NCBI RefSeq assembly: GCF_013386825.1 | Contig: NZ_JACARC010000021.1 | Span: 15,504-79,503 of the forward strand | DNA from: Pseudomonas sp. IPO3778 | GTDB taxonomy: Bacteria; Pseudomonadota; Gammaproteobacteria; Pseudomonadales; Pseudomonadaceae | DNA: 64,000 nucleotides | Direction: 5' to 3' | Part shown: positions 27,054-36,493 of the stretch, piece by piece | How positions within the stretch are numbered: the first letter of the stretch is position 1 | Layout of the letters: every line of letters begins with the position of its first letter | Made by a program: the position numbers and the translations under genes | The notes under the pieces: generated by a model | Told to the model about the DNA's origin: nothing | Databases searched by the model: none | The model's input: the letters and a program-made list of their open reading frames with translations, nothing else

Positions 27054-27919
27054 CCCACTGAACGGCTGGGCGACTTGATGCCCAGCCGACTGATCCACAC
27101 CGCCCCCAGAATCACCAACCCGCCCAGCAGCAACCTGCCCAGCGGCTCGTGCTGGTTCCAGATCAGCAAGTTAAGCAATAACCCCACCGGCACATGCAGG
27201 TTGTTCATCACCGCCAGGGTGCCGCCGTTGACCATGCACGCGCCCTTGTTCCACCAGTACATGCCCAGTGCCGTGCTGACCAGGCCCAGGAATACCAACA
27301 CACCCCATTGCAACGGCGCTTCAGGCAGGTAGTTCGCCTTGCCGAACATCAGGAACGCCGGCAACGCCACCGCCAATGCACCGAGATAGAAGTAGCCAAA
27401 CCGCCGGTAATGCGGCAGGTCGCTCGGATGGCGGGCCACCAGGTGCTTATAAAGCACCTGCCCGGCGGCGTAGGTGAAGTTGGCCAGTTGCAGCAGCAGG
27501 AAGCCCATGAAGAAGTTCGGGGTGATCTGGTCAAAGCGAATCACCGCCGCTCCTGTCACGGCCACCAACGCGGCCACCAGTGCCCACGGATTGAAGCGGC
27601 GGTTCAAGGCGTCTTCGATCAAGGTCACGTGCAATGGCGTCAGGATGGTGAACAGCAACACCTCCGGCACCGTCAACACGCGAAAGCTCAGGTACAGGCA
27701 CACGTAGGTCACGCCAAACTGCAACGCGCCGATCACCAGCATGCCGCGCATGAACGCCGGTTCCACCGAGCGCCAGCGGGTCAGCGGGATAAACACCAGC
27801 CCGGCCAACAGTACGCGCACCAGCACCGCGAAGTAACTGTCGACATGACCGGCCAGGTATTCACCGATCAAGCTGAAGGAAAACGCCTGGATCAGCGTCA
27901 CAACAAGTAGATAGCCCAT
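27050..27919 (-). CDS. EamA-family (DMT) transporter
   Basis: A 289-residue inner-membrane protein with ten hydrophobic segments in two five-helix EamA repeats. The first repeat ends around residue 135 and the second begins near FFMGFLLLQLANFTYAAGQ. The family exports metabolites or amino acids; the TYAAGQVLYKHLVAR segment resembles carboxylate/amino acid transporters. I chose the start giving MGYLLVVTLIQAF, since upstream codons run through the azoR terminator. The substrate is unknown. Confidence 0.87.
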   Translation of the reverse strand: MGYLLVVTLIQAFSFSLIGEYLAGHVDSYFAVLVRVLLAGLVFIPLTRWRSVEPAFMRGMLVIGALQFGVTYVCLYLSFRVLTVPEVLLFTILTPLHVTLIEDALNRRFNPWALVAALVAVTGAAVIRFDQITPNFFMGFLLLQLANFTYAAGQVLYKHLVARHPSDLPHYRRFGYFYLGALAVALPAFLMFGKANYLPEAPLQWGVLVFLGLVSTALGMYWWNKGACMVNGGTLAVMNNLHVPVGLLLNLLIWNQHEPLGRLLLGGLVILGAVWISRLGIKSPSRSVG

Positions 27920-27981
27920 GCTCGCCTCATTTTGAATGGGCGCGACATTAGCGGTTTTCGCAGGCGTGCGAAACTCAAGGC

Positions 27982-28018
27982 AAAAAAAACCCGACCTCGC
28001 TAAAAGCGTCAGTCGGGC
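27982..28018 (-). terminator. Rho-independent terminator of azoR
   Basis: Read on the minus strand, GCCCGAC, an inner small hairpin (CGCTTTTAGCG), then GTCGGG and eight T residues. It stands about 105 bases downstream of the azoreductase stop. Confidence 0.85.
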
Positions 28019-28122
28019 AGGAGCACTCAGGAGCAAAAAGTGCAAAGGGAGGTTCGGTACGCGTACTTGAAGGGTTGCGTGGGGCTATTAAAACCGCAGG
28101 CGATTATCTGGCGATTAACGGA

Positions 28123-28722
28123 TCACGCCACCTGTGCCAGTAGGGCCTTGGCCTGGTTCATACCCTTTTCCTGGAAGTCTCCACCCAGGTTCACCCCTTC
28201 GGCGTGGATAAACGTCACGTCGTGGATGCCGATAAAGCCCATGACCTGGCGCAGGTAGGGTTCCTGGTGGTCAGTGCTGCCGCCAGCGTGGATGCCGCCG
28301 CGAGCGGTCAGCACAAAGGCACGTTTGTCGGTCAGCAGGCCCTGAGGACCGGTGGCGGTGTACTTGAAGGTCACACCGGCACGCAGCACATGGTCGAGCC
28401 AGGCTTTCAGGGTGCTGGGAATCGCGAAGTTGTACATCGGCGCGGCCATGACCAGAACATCGGCAGCCAGCAGTTCGTCGGTCAGCTCGTTGGAGCGCTC
28501 CAAAGAGGTCTGTTCGATGGCAGTACGCTGCTCGGCCGGTTTCATCCAGCCACCCAGCAGGTGGGCGTCCAGGTGCGGCACCGGGTTGATGGCAAGGTCA
28601 CGTACGGTGATCTGGTCAGCCGGATGAGCGACTTTCCATTGGCTGATGAATTGTTGGGTCAGCTGACGGGAGATTGAATCCTGCTGACGGGCGCTGCTTT
28701 CGATGATCAGAACACGGGCCAT
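28123..28722 (-). CDS. azoR: FMN-dependent NADH-azoreductase
   Basis: A 199-residue flavodoxin-fold enzyme of the AzoR/AcpD family that reduces quinones and azo compounds with NADH. The FMN-binding start MARVLIIESSARQQDSISRQ, the middle AAPMYNFAIPSTLKAWLDHV and the LTARGGIH loop are all present. The length equals that of known azoreductases. It is a single gene with its own terminator and an A+T-rich upstream region. Pseudomonas often has several paralogues, so no paralogue number is assigned. Confidence 0.94.
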   Translation of the reverse strand: MARVLIIESSARQQDSISRQLTQQFISQWKVAHPADQITVRDLAINPVPHLDAHLLGGWMKPAEQRTAIEQTSLERSNELTDELLAADVLVMAAPMYNFAIPSTLKAWLDHVLRAGVTFKYTATGPQGLLTDKRAFVLTARGGIHAGGSTDHQEPYLRQVMGFIGIHDVTFIHAEGVNLGGDFQEKGMNQAKALLAQVA

Positions 28723-28874
28723 GATTATGTAAGCTCCATCGGTAAATGCTGTAAGGCGATGGAGTGAAGGTTAATCAGGGCTCGTTCGATTAAAAAGCGT
28801 AAAAAACTGCTATAACCCATCTAGAAATTTGTTTATAAGCGGAGTGTTGCTGTACGCAAGCTCCGCTTTTTGCC

Positions 28875-29189
28875 TTATTTCGGTGCGCAGGTCAGCTGGA
28901 TACGCATCTTGATAATGGCACGGCTGAAATTGACCGTGGTGTTGGTGGTTTTCCCCGCTGCGACCGTGACCTTGCGGGTACGCGGGGCTTCAGGTCCGTT
29001 GATGAAGCGTACCTTGCACTCCGCATCATTGGGGCCGTAGTTGGTGAGTTGGATCGAACTGATATTGCTGTCGATGTCCGACGCGCTGTAATCGATCTTC
29101 ACACCCTGGATGTCTTTCGTTACGTCGGTGGTGAATGCAAACGCACTCAACGGCAGCAGCGCCAGCAGCACACAACAGAATTTTCTCAT
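28875..29189 (-). CDS. Small secreted protein
   Basis: A 104-residue exported protein. The signal peptide MRKFCCVLLALLPLSAFAF is followed by a beta-rich domain of about 85 residues (IDYSASDIDSNISSIQLTNYG, then the CAPK end). Two cysteines in the mature part could pair. Related Pseudomonas entries carry an implausible 3-phosphoglycerate kinase label, which nothing in this sequence supports. It is divergent from the LysR gene with about 50 bases between the starts. An AAGCGGAG...CTCCGCTT inverted repeat lies beyond its stop. Confidence 0.75.
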   Translation of the reverse strand: MRKFCCVLLALLPLSAFAFTTDVTKDIQGVKIDYSASDIDSNISSIQLTNYGPNDAECKVRFINGPEAPRTRKVTVAAGKTTNTTVNFSRAIIKMRIQLTCAPK

Positions 29190-29238
29190 TCGGCAGTCTC
29201 CAATAAGGACTGTCAGCTTAGGACAAGAGGAGCTCATC

Positions 29239-30162
29239 TTGAAAGCGCCCCGCGTTACCCTTGATCAATGGCGCACCCTGCAAGCCGTGGTCGACCATGG
29301 CGGCTTCGCCCAGGCCGCCGAAGCGCTGCACCGTTCGCAATCCTCGGTGAGCTACACCGTGGCCCGCATGCAAGACCAGCTCGGCGTGCCGCTGCTGCGC
29401 ATCGACGGGCGCAAGGCGGTGCTCACCGAAGCCGGTGAAGTGTTGCTGCGCCGTTCCCGGCAACTGGTGAAAAACGCCAGCCAGCTGGAAGACCTGGCCC
29501 ATCATATGGAACAAGGCTGGGAAGCCGAGGTGCGGCTGGTGGTCGATGCGGCTTACCCCAACGCCCGCCTGGTGCGCGCCCTGACTGCCTTTATGCCGCA
29601 AAGCCGTGGTTGCCGGGTGCGCCTGCGCGAAGAAGTATTGTCCGGCGTCGAAGAATTATTGATGGACGGCATGGCCGACCTCGCGATCTGCGGCTTCATC
29701 ATTCCGGGCTATCTGGGCACGGAAATGAGCGACGTCGAATTTGTCGCCGTGGCCCACCCCGATCACCCGTTGCATCGCCTGCACCGCGAACTGAGCTTCC
29801 AGGACCTGGAAAGCCACATGCAGGTGGTGATCCGCGACTCCGGCCGCCAGCAGCCACGGGACGTCGGCTGGCTCGGTGCCGAACAGCGCTGGACGGTCGG
29901 CAGCCTGCCCACCGCCGCCACCTTCGTCAGCAGCGGCCTGGGCTTTGCCTGGCTACCCCGCCACCTGATCGAACGCGAACTCAAGGAAGGCCTGCTCAAG
30001 CTTCTCCCGCTGGAACGGGGTGGCAGCCGCAACCCGACGTTCTACCTTTACTCGAACAAGGACAAACCCCTGGGCCCGGCCACGCAGATTCTCGTCGAGT
30101 TGCTGCGCACCTTCGACACCGCTCCACTGGACGCGCCTTTCGCCGCACCGCAACAAGCCTGA
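29239..30162 (+). CDS. LysR-type transcriptional regulator
   Basis: A 307-residue LysR regulator. The DNA-binding domain is at about 1-65 (LDQWRTLQAVVDHGGFAQAA, then SQSSVSYTVARMQDQLGV), and the effector domain follows. I chose the TTG start because GAGGAG lies 8 bases upstream and the family begins shortly before LDQW; the longer frame would run through the neighbouring secreted-protein gene. The alpha/beta hydrolase begins 14 bases after its stop, so the two probably share a transcript. Confidence 0.87.
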   Translation: MKAPRVTLDQWRTLQAVVDHGGFAQAAEALHRSQSSVSYTVARMQDQLGVPLLRIDGRKAVLTEAGEVLLRRSRQLVKNASQLEDLAHHMEQGWEAEVRLVVDAAYPNARLVRALTAFMPQSRGCRVRLREEVLSGVEELLMDGMADLAICGFIIPGYLGTEMSDVEFVAVAHPDHPLHRLHRELSFQDLESHMQVVIRDSGRQQPRDVGWLGAEQRWTVGSLPTAATFVSSGLGFAWLPRHLIERELKEGLLKLLPLERGGSRNPTFYLYSNKDKPLGPATQILVELLRTFDTAPLDAPFAAPQQA

Positions 30163-30176
30163 ACAAGGAGTTCGCC

Positions 30177-30980
30177 ATGGCCTATTTCGAACATGAAGGT
30201 TGCACCCTGCATTACGAGGAATATGGCCATGGCGCGCCGCTGATCCTGATCCATGGCCTGGGCTCCAGTTGCCTGGATTGGGAGCTGCAAGTGCCCGTGC
30301 TGTCGCAACACTACCGGCTGGTACTGCTGGATGTACGCGGTCACGGCCGCTCCGACAAACCCCGGGAGCGCTACAGCATCGCGGGCTTCAGCGCCGATTT
30401 GGCGGCCTTGATCGAACACCTGCAATTGCCACCGGCCCACGTGGTTGGCCTGTCCATGGGCGGCATGATTGCCTTTCAATTGGCCGTGGATGAGCCGCAC
30501 ATGCTCAAGAGCCTGTGCATCGTCAACAGCGCGCCCCAGGTCAAGGTCCGTACCGCCAGCGACTATTGGCAGTGGGCCAAGCGCTGGAGCCTGGCGCGTA
30601 TCCTCAGCCTGAACACCATCGGCAAAGCCCTGGGCAGCCTGCTGTTCCCGAAGCCCGAACAGGCCGAACTGCGACGCAAGATGACCGAACGCTGGGCAAA
30701 AAACGACAAACGTGCTTACCTCGCCAGCTTCGATGCGATTGTTGGCTGGGGCGTACAGGAACAACTTTCGAGAATTTCCTGTCCAACCCTGGTCATCAGC
30801 GCCGACCACGACTACACCCCGGTGGCGCAGAAAGAAATCTATGTAAAACTGCTGCCCGATGCGCGACTGGTGGTGATCGAGGATTCCCGCCATGCCACGC
30901 CGCTGGACCAACCCGAACATTTCAATAACACCCTGCTCGATTTTCTCAAGACAGTCGAAACCACAACCCAGGATCACTGA
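30177..30980 (+). CDS. Alpha/beta hydrolase
   Basis: A 267-residue serine hydrolase fold. The oxyanion segment LIHGLGSSCLDW, nucleophile elbow GLSMGG (Ser93), acid residue in ADHDYTP (Asp210 or 212) and His239 (DSRHATPLDQ) give a full catalytic triad. The fold is close to 3-oxoadipate enol-lactonase-like and esterase-like proteins, but no pathway genes surround it, so the substrate is open. AAGGAG precedes the ATG. The cyclophilin gene follows after 3 bases, so the hydrolase and ppiA probably share an mRNA. Confidence 0.9.
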   Translation: MAYFEHEGCTLHYEEYGHGAPLILIHGLGSSCLDWELQVPVLSQHYRLVLLDVRGHGRSDKPRERYSIAGFSADLAALIEHLQLPPAHVVGLSMGGMIAFQLAVDEPHMLKSLCIVNSAPQVKVRTASDYWQWAKRWSLARILSLNTIGKALGSLLFPKPEQAELRRKMTERWAKNDKRAYLASFDAIVGWGVQEQLSRISCPTLVISADHDYTPVAQKEIYVKLLPDARLVVIEDSRHATPLDQPEHFNNTLLDFLKTVETTTQDH

Positions 30981-30983
30981 CCC

Positions 30984-31547
30984 ATGCTGAAAAAAATCGC
31001 CTTCTTTGCCGGTTCCGTACTGTTTGCGGCCAACCTGATGGCCGCCGAGCCCGCCAAGGCACCGCACGTATTGATCTCCACCACCAATGGTGACATCGAA
31101 ATCGAACTGGACCCGGTCAAGGCCCCGATCAGCACCAAGAACTTCCTGGCCTACGTCGACAAGGGCTTCTACACCAACACCATTTTTCACCGGGTGATCC
31201 CGGGCTTCATGGTGCAGGGTGGCGGTTTTAACCAGCAGATGTCGCAAAAGCCGACCGAAGCACCGATCAAGAACGAAGCCAGCAATGGCCTGCATAACGT
31301 GCGTGGCACGCTGTCGATGGCACGAACCAACGACCCGAACTCCGCCACCAGCCAATTCTTCATCAACGTGGCAGACAATGCTTTCCTCGACCGGGGCCGT
31401 GATGCCGGTTATGCGGTGTTCGCCAAAGTGGTCAAGGGCATGGACGTGGTCGATATCATCGTCAACTCGCAAACCACCACCAAACAGGGCATGCAGAACG
31501 TGCCAATCGATCCTGTCCTGATCAAGTCGGCCAAGCGCATCGACTGA
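30984..31547 (+). CDS. ppiA: Periplasmic peptidylprolyl isomerase (cyclophilin A)
   Basis: A 187-residue cyclophilin with a signal peptide ([20 protein letters not shown]) ending before AEPAKAPHV. The active-site elements are [13 protein letters not shown] and SQFFIN. It catalyses cis-trans isomerisation of X-Pro bonds in exported proteins, and the leader shows it acts in the periplasm, as E. coli PpiA does. It begins 3 bases after the hydrolase stop and is followed by a strong hairpin. Confidence 0.94.
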   Translation: MLKKIAFFAGSVLFAANLMAAEPAKAPHVLISTTNGDIEIELDPVKAPISTKNFLAYVDKGFYTNTIFHRVIPGFMVQGGGFNQQMSQKPTEAPIKNEASNGLHNVRGTLSMARTNDPNSATSQFFINVADNAFLDRGRDAGYAVFAKVVKGMDVVDIIVNSQTTTKQGMQNVPIDPVLIKSAKRID

Positions 31548-31563
31548 AGGCTACAGGGAGTTT

Positions 31564-31590
31564 CGCGCGGTGCCCGCCAGGCACCGCGCG
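31564..31590. terminator. Strong hairpin, probable terminator of the ppiA transcript
   Basis: Perfect 11-base G+C-rich arms CGCGCGGTGCC/GGCACCGCGCG around CGCCA. The T run behind it is short (CCTTTG), so termination may be partial and some transcripts may enter the ABC gene 41 bases on. Confidence 0.65.
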
Positions 31591-31630
31591 CCTTTGAACA
31601 GGAGAGCCCGCCGCGCGGGCGTCAGACCTA

Positions 31631-33463
31631 ATGCTCTATCGTCGTTTTGAACAACTGATCGACATCTTCCGCGAACCTCCCAGCGCGGCCCCTCCCGATA
31701 AAGTCCTGCCCTTTTACGTCTATTACCTGCGCCAGGTATGGCCCTGCTTTGCCGCCTTGCTGGTGGTGGGCCTGATCGGCGCACTGATCGAAGTGGCGCT
31801 GTTCAGCTACCTGAGCCGCATCATCGATTTGGCCCAAGGCACACCGCCCGCCAACTTCTTCCAGGTCCACGCCAACGAGCTGATCTGGATGGCCGTGGTC
31901 GCCCTGCTGCTGCGCCCTATTTTCGGCGCCCTGCACGACCTGCTGGTGCACCAGACCATCAGCCCCGGCATGACCAGCCTGATCCGCTGGCAGAACCACA
32001 GCTACGTGCTCAAGCAGAGCCTGAACTTCTTCCAGAACGATTTCGCCGGGCGCATTGCCCAGCGCATCATGCAAACCGGCAACTCCCTGCGCGATTCTGC
32101 GGTGGCCGCCGTGGATGCGATCTGGCACGTGGCGATCTACGCCATCAGCGCCCTGGTGCTGTTCGCCGAAGCCGACTGGCGCCTGATGATCCCGTTGATT
32201 ACCTGGATCATCGCCTACAGCCTGGCCCTGCGTTACTTCGTGCCACGGGTCAAGGACCGCTCGGTGATTTCCTCCGAGGCACGCTCCAAACTGATGGGAC
32301 GGATCGTCGACGGCTACACCAACATCACCACCTTGAAGCTGTTTGCCCACACCCATTTCGAGCAGAACTACGCCAAGGAAGCGATCGTCGAGCAGACCGA
32401 GAAAACCCAGCTGGCCAGCCGCGTGGTGACCAGCATGGACATCGTGATCACCACCATGAACGGCCTGCTGATTGTCACCACCACGGGCCTGGCCCTGTGG
32501 CTGTGGACCCAATCCCTGATTTCGGTGGGCGCCATCGCCCTGGCCACCGGCCTGGTGATTCGCATCGTCAACATGTCCGGCTGGATCATGTGGGTGGTCA
32601 ACGGCATTTTCGAAAACATCGGCATGGTGCAGGACGGCCTGAAAACCATCGCCCAGCCGCTGGCAGTGACCGACCGGGAGAATGCCCCGCGCCTGGAAGT
32701 ACCCCACGGCGAGGTGCGTTTCGACCAGGTGGATTTCCACTACGGCAAGAAAAGCGGAATCATCGGTGGCCTGAACCTGGACATTAAACCGGGTGAAAAA
32801 ATTGGCCTGATCGGCCCGTCCGGCGCCGGCAAATCCACCCTGGTCAACCTGCTGCTGCGCCTGTACGACCTGCAAGGCGGACGCATCCTGATCGACGGCC
32901 AGAACATCGCCGACGTCGCCCAGGAAACCCTGCGCGAACAGATCGGCATGATCACCCAGGACACCTCGCTGCTGCACCGCTCGATCCGCGACAACCTGCT
33001 GTATGGCAAGCCGGACGCCACCGACGAGGAGCTTTGGGCCGCCGTGCACAAGGCCCGTGCCGACGAGTTCATCCCGTTGCTGTCAGACGCCGAGGGTCGC
33101 ACCGGCCTGGATGCGCACGTCGGCGAGCGCGGGGTCAAACTCTCCGGCGGGCAGCGCCAGCGCATCGCTATTGCGCGGGTACTGCTCAAGGACGCGCCCA
33201 TCCTGATCATGGACGAAGCCACCTCGGCGCTGGATTCGGAAGTGGAAGCGGCGATCCAGGAAAGCCTGGAAACCCTGATGCAGGGCAAGACGGTAATCGC
33301 CATCGCCCACCGGCTTTCGACCATTGCCAGAATGGACAGGCTGGTGGTGCTGGAAAAAGGCCAGATTGCCGAGACCGGCAGCCATGCCGAACTGCTCGCA
33401 CATGGCGGTTTGTATGCACGATTGTGGCAACATCAGACCGGCGGGTTCGTCGGAATAGACTGA
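31631..33463 (+). CDS. ABC transporter, fused permease/ATPase (exporter type)
   Basis: A 610-residue half-transporter of the MsbA/type-IV exporter class. The membrane domain is at about 30-345 with six hydrophobic segments, and the nucleotide-binding domain at about 360-600. Walker A is GPSGAGKST (395-403), the signature LSGGQ (504-508), Walker B ILIMDEA (524-530) and the H-loop His560. It should work as a homodimer in the inner membrane. The substrate cannot be named. The two genes before it (hydrolase, ppiA) do not suggest one. Confidence 0.93.
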   Translation: MLYRRFEQLIDIFREPPSAAPPDKVLPFYVYYLRQVWPCFAALLVVGLIGALIEVALFSYLSRIIDLAQGTPPANFFQVHANELIWMAVVALLLRPIFGALHDLLVHQTISPGMTSLIRWQNHSYVLKQSLNFFQNDFAGRIAQRIMQTGNSLRDSAVAAVDAIWHVAIYAISALVLFAEADWRLMIPLITWIIAYSLALRYFVPRVKDRSVISSEARSKLMGRIVDGYTNITTLKLFAHTHFEQNYAKEAIVEQTEKTQLASRVVTSMDIVITTMNGLLIVTTTGLALWLWTQSLISVGAIALATGLVIRIVNMSGWIMWVVNGIFENIGMVQDGLKTIAQPLAVTDRENAPRLEVPHGEVRFDQVDFHYGKKSGIIGGLNLDIKPGEKIGLIGPSGAGKSTLVNLLLRLYDLQGGRILIDGQNIADVAQETLREQIGMITQDTSLLHRSIRDNLLYGKPDATDEELWAAVHKARADEFIPLLSDAEGRTGLDAHVGERGVKLSGGQRQRIAIARVLLKDAPILIMDEATSALDSEVEAAIQESLETLMQGKTVIAIAHRLSTIARMDRLVVLEKGQIAETGSHAELLAHGGLYARLWQHQTGGFVGID

Positions 33464-33642
33464 TTCCTTTGATTAACGGCAACCTCAATTGCGAACAATT
33501 CTGACAGTTTTCTCTATCTCGCTGGTCTTGCGACACAATCCTGCTGTACTGCAATCAGGCCCCAGGAGGGCCCTGATTTAAGGCAGCAGGGATGCACCAC
33601 AGACCCGTTAATCAGATAGAGCAATCTACTAAGGATGTGTTC

Positions 33643-34344
33643 ATGTCACTGTTCAAACGTTCCGTTACAGAAGGATTGGGTACGTTTTGGCTGGTGTTGG
33701 GCGGCTGCGGGAGTGCGGTGTTGGCCGCAGCGTTCCCCAATGTCGGAATCGGTCTGCTCGGAGTGGCCCTGGCGTTCGGGCTCACGGTGCTGACCATGGC
33801 ATTTGCCATCGGGCATATCAGTGGTTGTCACCTGAACCCGGCCGTCTCGGTGGGGCTGGTAGTGGGCGGAAGATTTCCGGCCAGGGAGTTACCGGCGTAC
33901 ATCGTGTCTCAGGTGATCGGCGGCACCATCGCCGCCGCACTGTTGTACTTCATCGCCAGCGGCAAGCCAGGGTTCGAGCTGGCCTCGGGCCTGGCCAGCA
34001 ACGGCTACGGCGAGCATTCGCCCGGTGGTTATTCGATGGCGGCGGGGTTTGTCTGTGAGCTGGTGATGACGGCGATGTTCGTGCTGATCATTCTTGGCGC
34101 CACCGACCGACGTGCCCCTGCGGGCCTGGCGCCAATCGCCATTGGCCTGGCGCTGACGCTGATCCACCTGATCTCGATCCCGGTCACCAACACCTCGGTC
34201 AACCCGGCCCGCAGTACCGGCCCGGCCCTGATTGTGGGCGGTTGGGCGCTCCAGCAGCTGTGGATGTTCTGGCTGGCGCCGATCCTCGGTGCGGTGGTCG
34301 GCGGTTTCACCTACCGATGGCTGGGCAAGGAAGAAACCGCCTGA
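33643..34344 (+). CDS. aqpZ: Aquaporin Z
   Basis: A 233-residue water channel. Both NPA boxes are present: HLNPAVS (Asn65) and SVNPARS (Asn187). Aromatic/arginine filter residues His175 and Arg190 fit the water-selective AqpZ type rather than glycerol facilitators. Six membrane segments are evident. I chose the ATG of [11 protein letters not shown], with AAGGATG upstream. A hairpin with arms ATCAGGCCCC/GGGCCCTGAT lies about 80 bases upstream and may end the ABC transcript. Confidence 0.95.
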   Translation: MSLFKRSVTEGLGTFWLVLGGCGSAVLAAAFPNVGIGLLGVALAFGLTVLTMAFAIGHISGCHLNPAVSVGLVVGGRFPARELPAYIVSQVIGGTIAAALLYFIASGKPGFELASGLASNGYGEHSPGGYSMAAGFVCELVMTAMFVLIILGATDRRAPAGLAPIAIGLALTLIHLISIPVTNTSVNPARSTGPALIVGGWALQQLWMFWLAPILGAVVGGFTYRWLGKEETA

Positions 34345-34355
34345 GCCAAACGGGT

Positions 34356-35480
34356 TCAGCCCTGCCGGTAAGGCAGGGCTGTTCTCGCCTCCTCGGCATA
34401 CGCCAGAATCCCCACGCTTTCGCGCTCCAGGAAATCCGCCACCGCCGTCTTCAATCCCGGATGGCGCAAGTAATGCCAGGAACGGGTAATCACCGGTTCA
34501 AAGCCACGAATCAACTTGTGCTCGCCCTGGGCACCGGCATCGAACCGCTGCAGGCCGTGGGCAATCGCATAGTCCATGCCTTGGTAGAAGCAGGTCTCGA
34601 AATGCAGCCGGTCAAACTCCGCCAGGCAGCCCCAGTAGCGTCCATAAAAACTGTCGCCGCCGATCAGGCTGAAGGCCATGGCCACCGGCCGTGAGCCTTG
34701 CTTGGCCAGCACCACGCGAATGGCCTCGGGCATGCGCTCGGCCAGCAGGCTGAAAAACGCACGGGTCAAGTACGGCGATTGCCGGCGTATCGCGTAGGTA
34801 TTGGCATAACAGGCGTAGACAAAATCCCACTGTGCCTCGCTCAGCTCATGGCCTTGCAACCACTCGAACTCGATGCCCTGCCCCGCCACCTGCTCGCGCT
34901 CCTTGCGCATCTGCTTGCGCTTGCGCGAACTCAAGGCGTCGAGGAAGTCCTGAAAGTCGCGGTAACCGCGGTTCTGCCAATGAAACTGGCAGCCCAGGCG
35001 TTGCAGCCAACCCGGCTGTTGAGCCAGCGCGGTGTCGGCCAGCGCATCCGTAAAGTTAACGTGGGCGCTGGAAAGGCCTTCGATTTCCAGGTAGCCGGGC
35101 AGGCTCTTGAGCAACTCGAAACCGTCTTCGGCGCTGGCGGCCAGCAAGCGCGGGCCACTCACCGGGCTGAAGGGCACGGCGATCAGCAATTTCGGGTAAT
35201 AGTCGATACCCGCGCGCTCGCAGGCGTCGGCCCAACCGTGATCGAACACGTATTCGCCATAGGAATGCCATTTGCGATAGCTGGGCAATGCAGCCATCAG
35301 CCGGCCCGCTTCGTAGTGCAGCAAATGCTCAGGCTGCCAGCCGGAATGCGGGCCGATGCTGGCGCTGTCTTCCAGGGCGCTGAGGAACCCATGGCGCAGA
35401 AACGGCTGATCAACGGGGACCAGCGCGTTCCATTCATCGGGCGCAATCTCGGACAGGTTATTCAAACGTTGTAACGGCAT
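34356..35480 (-). CDS. GNAT/FemAB-type acyltransferase, DUF482-like
   Basis: A 374-residue protein of the GNAT-like family once annotated as peptidogalycan biosynthesis (DUF482). Signs are DAGAQGEHKLIRGFEPVITR near the C terminus, a central FYGRYWGCLAEFDRLHFE and the SSRKRKQMRKERE basic helix. It probably transfers an aminoacyl or acyl group, but the substrate is unknown. I chose the ATG of MPLQRLNNLS. The ECF sigma operon terminator lies upstream of its start. Confidence 0.82.
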   Translation of the reverse strand: MPLQRLNNLSEIAPDEWNALVPVDQPFLRHGFLSALEDSASIGPHSGWQPEHLLHYEAGRLMAALPSYRKWHSYGEYVFDHGWADACERAGIDYYPKLLIAVPFSPVSGPRLLAASAEDGFELLKSLPGYLEIEGLSSAHVNFTDALADTALAQQPGWLQRLGCQFHWQNRGYRDFQDFLDALSSRKRKQMRKEREQVAGQGIEFEWLQGHELSEAQWDFVYACYANTYAIRRQSPYLTRAFFSLLAERMPEAIRVVLAKQGSRPVAMAFSLIGGDSFYGRYWGCLAEFDRLHFETCFYQGMDYAIAHGLQRFDAGAQGEHKLIRGFEPVITRSWHYLRHPGLKTAVADFLERESVGILAYAEEARTALPYRQG

Positions 35481-35560
35481 CCCATTCCCCGACGGTGACC
35501 ACAGGCAGACGTGGCGAGTATCGCAGTTCCGGCGGGCGTTGGGGTTTATCCCGCCCATAA

Positions 35561-35591
35561 AAAAGCCCGCATCCGTGATCGATGCGGGCTT
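35561..35591 (-). terminator. Rho-independent terminator of the sigma/anti-sigma operon
   Basis: Arms AAGCCCGCATC/GATGCGGGCTT with a 7-base loop. On the minus strand the stem is followed by a T run (six or more). It lies 27 bases beyond the anti-sigma stop. Confidence 0.92.
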
Positions 35592-35617
35592 CGGTTCAGT
35601 TTGAAAAGTGACGGGTA

Positions 35618-35851
35618 TTACTGGTCGCGGGAACGCTCGGCGGCCAGGCGTTCGGCCAACGCATCGACATCAGCGATGGGCGGCTCGGGCAGGATCTTCA
35701 GCGTCGCCTGCATCAAGCGCATCTGCCGGATAAAGCGCCGGCAGTTAGGGCAGAACATCAGGTGATGGCGCACCAGCAGGCGTTCCCGAAAGGCCAGTTG
35801 CCCATCGAGATAGTCACTGGAGCGCGCCACTTGTTCTTTACAGGTCAACAT
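35618..35851 (-). CDS. Zinc-finger anti-sigma factor (ZAS domain)
   Basis: A 77-residue cytoplasmic anti-sigma protein. The ZAS zinc motif reads H-x3-C-x2-C in HHLMFCPNC, preceded by LDGQLAFRERLLVRHH and the N-terminal Cys (TCKEQ). It should bind and hold the sigma factor encoded just upstream. No membrane segment is present, so it is a soluble, possibly redox- or metal-sensing type. Its ATG lies inside the end of the sigma gene (7-base overlap), showing translational coupling. Confidence 0.88.
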   Translation of the reverse strand: MLTCKEQVARSSDYLDGQLAFRERLLVRHHLMFCPNCRRFIRQMRLMQATLKILPEPPIADVDALAERLAAERSRDQ

Positions 35852-36459
35852 TCGCCGGTTTCCTCAAAATGCTCCACCGTGGCGAAGACTTTAAGCCGTG
35901 CTCGATGCAGCAGCACACGAACATTGGAGAGCGATAGTGTCAGAAGATTACAAATCTCCTCCAACTCCAGGCCCTGACGCTCCCGCAACAGCAAGACGCT
36001 GCTCTGCAATTCGGAAAGACTGGCGAGTGTGTGCTCCAGGCATTCGCGTAGTTCGTCTTCGGTGAGCAACGCCTCGGGCGTGTCCTGGTGCCAGGCAAAC
36101 GGCGCCACGGCCCAGTGGCCATCGTCGGGCACAAAGCGATCATCGCCGATGGTGCCGTGGGGCGACGGCAGGTCATCGAGCAGCACTTCCCGGCGATTTT
36201 GTTTATAACGGCCTTTTGCCGAGTTGGCCGTGATGGTCAGCAGCCAGGTCTTGAGGCTCGAGCGCCCCTCGAACTTCGCCAGGTTGCGCACCACCGACAG
36301 CCAGGCGTCCTGTACCACTTCATCGGCATGGCGCTGGCCGACGATGGCATAGGCCACGGCGCGCATGGCGCTCTGGTACGTAGTGACCATTTCCTTATAG
36401 GCCCGCTGCTCGCCCTTGAGCAATCGTTCAAGCAGGTGCGCGTCGTCCGCTGCTGCCAT
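35845..36459 (-). CDS. ECF RNA polymerase sigma factor
   Basis: A 204-residue sigma-70 family factor of the extracytoplasmic-function group. Region 2 is at about 15-80 (YQSAMRAVAYAIVGQRHADE, then VQDAWLSVVRNLAKFEGRSS) and region 4 at about 135-195 (LASLSELQSSVLLLRERQGL, then NLLTLSLSNVRVLLHRARLK). The linker is longer than usual because of a PHGTIGDDRFVPDDGHWAVA insertion. GAGGTC stands upstream. The overlapping zinc anti-sigma gene completes the usual two-gene module. Target promoters are unknown. Confidence 0.93.
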   Translation of the reverse strand: MAAADDAHLLERLLKGEQRAYKEMVTTYQSAMRAVAYAIVGQRHADEVVQDAWLSVVRNLAKFEGRSSLKTWLLTITANSAKGRYKQNRREVLLDDLPSPHGTIGDDRFVPDDGHWAVAPFAWHQDTPEALLTEDELRECLEHTLASLSELQSSVLLLRERQGLELEEICNLLTLSLSNVRVLLHRARLKVFATVEHFEETGEC

Positions 36460-36493
36460 TCAAGACCTCTATTTCAAGACAGGAACACCGTCA

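Noticed and set aside
31628..33049. Minus-strand frame opposite the ABC exporter
   Set aside because: Antisense of a gene with all ABC motifs; His/Gln/Gly-rich composition typical of shadows.
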